DNA from: Weeksellaceae bacterium
GTDB taxonomy: Bacteria; Bacteroidota; Bacteroidia; Flavobacteriales; Weeksellaceae
Direction of reading: 5' to 3'
NCBI GenBank assembly: GCA_949788275.1
Contig: OX460916.1
Span: 62,001 to 126,000, forward strand
DNA length: 64,000 bases
Shown: positions 63,111 to 64,000 of the stretch, in pieces
How positions within the stretch are numbered: the stretch's first letter is position 1
How the letters are laid out: every line of letters begins with the position of its first letter
The notes under the pieces: model-generated
The model's database searches: none
What the model was told of the DNA's origin: nothing
Seen by the model: the letters and a program-made list of their open reading frames with translations, nothing else
Program-made: the position numbers and the translations under genes

Positions 63111-64000
63111 ATGAGTAAATTAATTACACTTGTTTTTCTATTATCTAGTTTTGTATTTGCTCAACAGATAGAAGACGTTAAAGAATTCAAATCAGATCGC
63201 AGTTCTTATATAAATATTATATCTCATCCTAATACTTCCGATTTTATTCCTACTATTAATGCAGAATCAGATGTTAGCGTGAGTGGGGCATTTTCTCAAA
63301 TAATTCCTATTGAAGTTTTGGGAGGAATAAATAATTTTCAACCAAATATTTCCCTTGTTTATAATAGTCAAACCCATGGAGGATTAGCGGGGGAAGGATG
63401 GAATATTTCAGGTTTATCATCTATAACCTTGGGAGGGAAAAGCCTACAAATAGATAACAATAGCGAAGGGATTACTTTCGATGGTACGGATCCATATTAT
63501 TTGGACGGACAACGACTTATTGAGTCAAATGGGGAATATTATACTGAAGCGTTATCAGCTATTAAGATTAGAAAAAATGATGCGACAACTTTTACTGTTC
63601 ATTTTACTGATGGTCGTGTTTCTACCTACCGCAAGATAGGTCTCTTTGATTTTGTTATAACAGAGATGAGAGATGCTTTTAACAATAAGATAACATATGA
63701 ATATGAAAATAATGGAAATATAAGTTATATAAAAAAAATTAGCTATGGTCTTAATGCATTGTTCTCTCTTGAATTTGATTATACTGAAAATCCTAATCGA
63801 ATTATTTCTTATGTGAATGGAAGTGAGATTATTTCAAATAAAGTATTATCGCAAATTACAATAAATTCTAGAGAAGGATTATTTCGTAAATACTCATTAA
63901 CACATGACCTTACGAGTTTAAAATATCCTAGATTAAGGGAAGTAAATGTATTTAATAATAAAAATGAAGTATTAAAACCTCTTAAGTTTGATTATAATAG
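63111..64000 (+). CDS. SpvB/Rhs-type secreted protein, 3'-truncated by the window
   Basis: At least 296 residues, still open at the window end. Sec signal MSKLITLVFLLSSFVFAQ. The SpvB-type N-terminal region follows: NFQPNISLVYNSQTHGGL, GEGWNISGLSSIT, and GRVSTYRKIGLF, common in large Rhs/YD-repeat proteins where it forms the start of the toxin shell. The C-terminal toxin tip lies outside the window. It follows the LTD gene by 15 bp and has the same high AT content, so all three genes form one accessory operon. A Sec signal suggests export to the periplasm followed by outer-membrane export. Confidence 0.8.
   Translation, partial: MSKLITLVFLLSSFVFAQQIEDVKEFKSDRSSYINIISHPNTSDFIPTINAESDVSVSGAFSQIIPIEVLGGINNFQPNISLVYNSQTHGGLAGEGWNISGLSSITLGGKSLQIDNNSEGITFDGTDPYYLDGQRLIESNGEYYTEALSAIKIRKNDATTFTVHFTDGRVSTYRKIGLFDFVITEMRDAFNNKITYEYENNGNISYIKKISYGLNALFSLEFDYTENPNRIISYVNGSEIISNKVLSQITINSREGLFRKYSLTHDLTSLKYPRLREVNVFNNKNEVLKPLKFDYN

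Overview
The window looks like chromosomal DNA from a member of the Flavobacteriia (Bacteroidota). The evidence is Bacteroidota-type promoters (TTG, about 19 nt, then TAnnTTTG) upstream of several genes, type IX secretion (T9SS) C-terminal sorting domains, an AccD without its zinc cysteines as I recall for flavobacterial AccD, and AT-rich intergenic DNA. The genus cannot be fixed from the sequence alone.

Left flank (1-8.5 kb): an AT-rich accessory region holding displaced Rhs/YD-repeat C-terminal toxin tips, each followed by a small putative immunity gene. The tips are preceded by broken fragments of the Rhs core that share the same disabling changes, and followed by a repeated roughly 90-bp sequence ending in a terminator-like hairpin. 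Remnants of an XRE-type regulator lie on the other strand between cassettes. One cassette keeps only its immunity gene plus the last 20 codons of the toxin. This reads as an archive of silent toxin/immunity cassettes.

Core chromosome (8.9-60 kb): three YegP/DUF1508 paralogues; a KUP potassium transporter; a MarR-fadN-fadA-fadE beta-oxidation operon interrupted by an S23/four-helix-bundle gene flanked by inverted 7-bp repeat arrays; an FAD monooxygenase with an added Cys-rich N-terminus; a glycosyltransferase; a four-gene tRNA operon (Gly-GCC, Leu-TAA, Gly-TCC, Leu-TAA); accD, fba, a BamA/TamA-like outer-membrane protein diverging from an rRNA methyltransferase; a beta-lactamase-fold hydrolase; an orphan ABC permease; Prc, SurE, a TPR protein, GyrA, L34, FtsE; a small glycan group ending in kdsA; hemN, hpt, adk, pyrD, obg, ybaB; two tandem T9SS-exported metzincin proteases; a lipoprotein, rhomboid protease, ATP-grasp enzyme, DinB-like protein, NRDE protein and ClpC.

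Six copies (five clear, one divergent) of an interspersed repeat sit at gene 3' ends in one fixed orientation relative to the upstream gene. Five have the core GCGGCAGGGAT...GCGGCCGCCC, and several abut a perfect palindrome whose sequence differs from copy to copy.

Right flank (60.1-64 kb): AT-rich again. A promoter fires straight into a 70-nt tRNA-like element (perfect acceptor stem and T-arm, but no canonical D or anticodon arm) ending in a T-run. It is followed by a Tat-signal TPR protein, a lamin-tail/T9SS gene with a stop codon in its signal peptide, and the start of a large SpvB/Rhs-type secreted protein that runs off the window.
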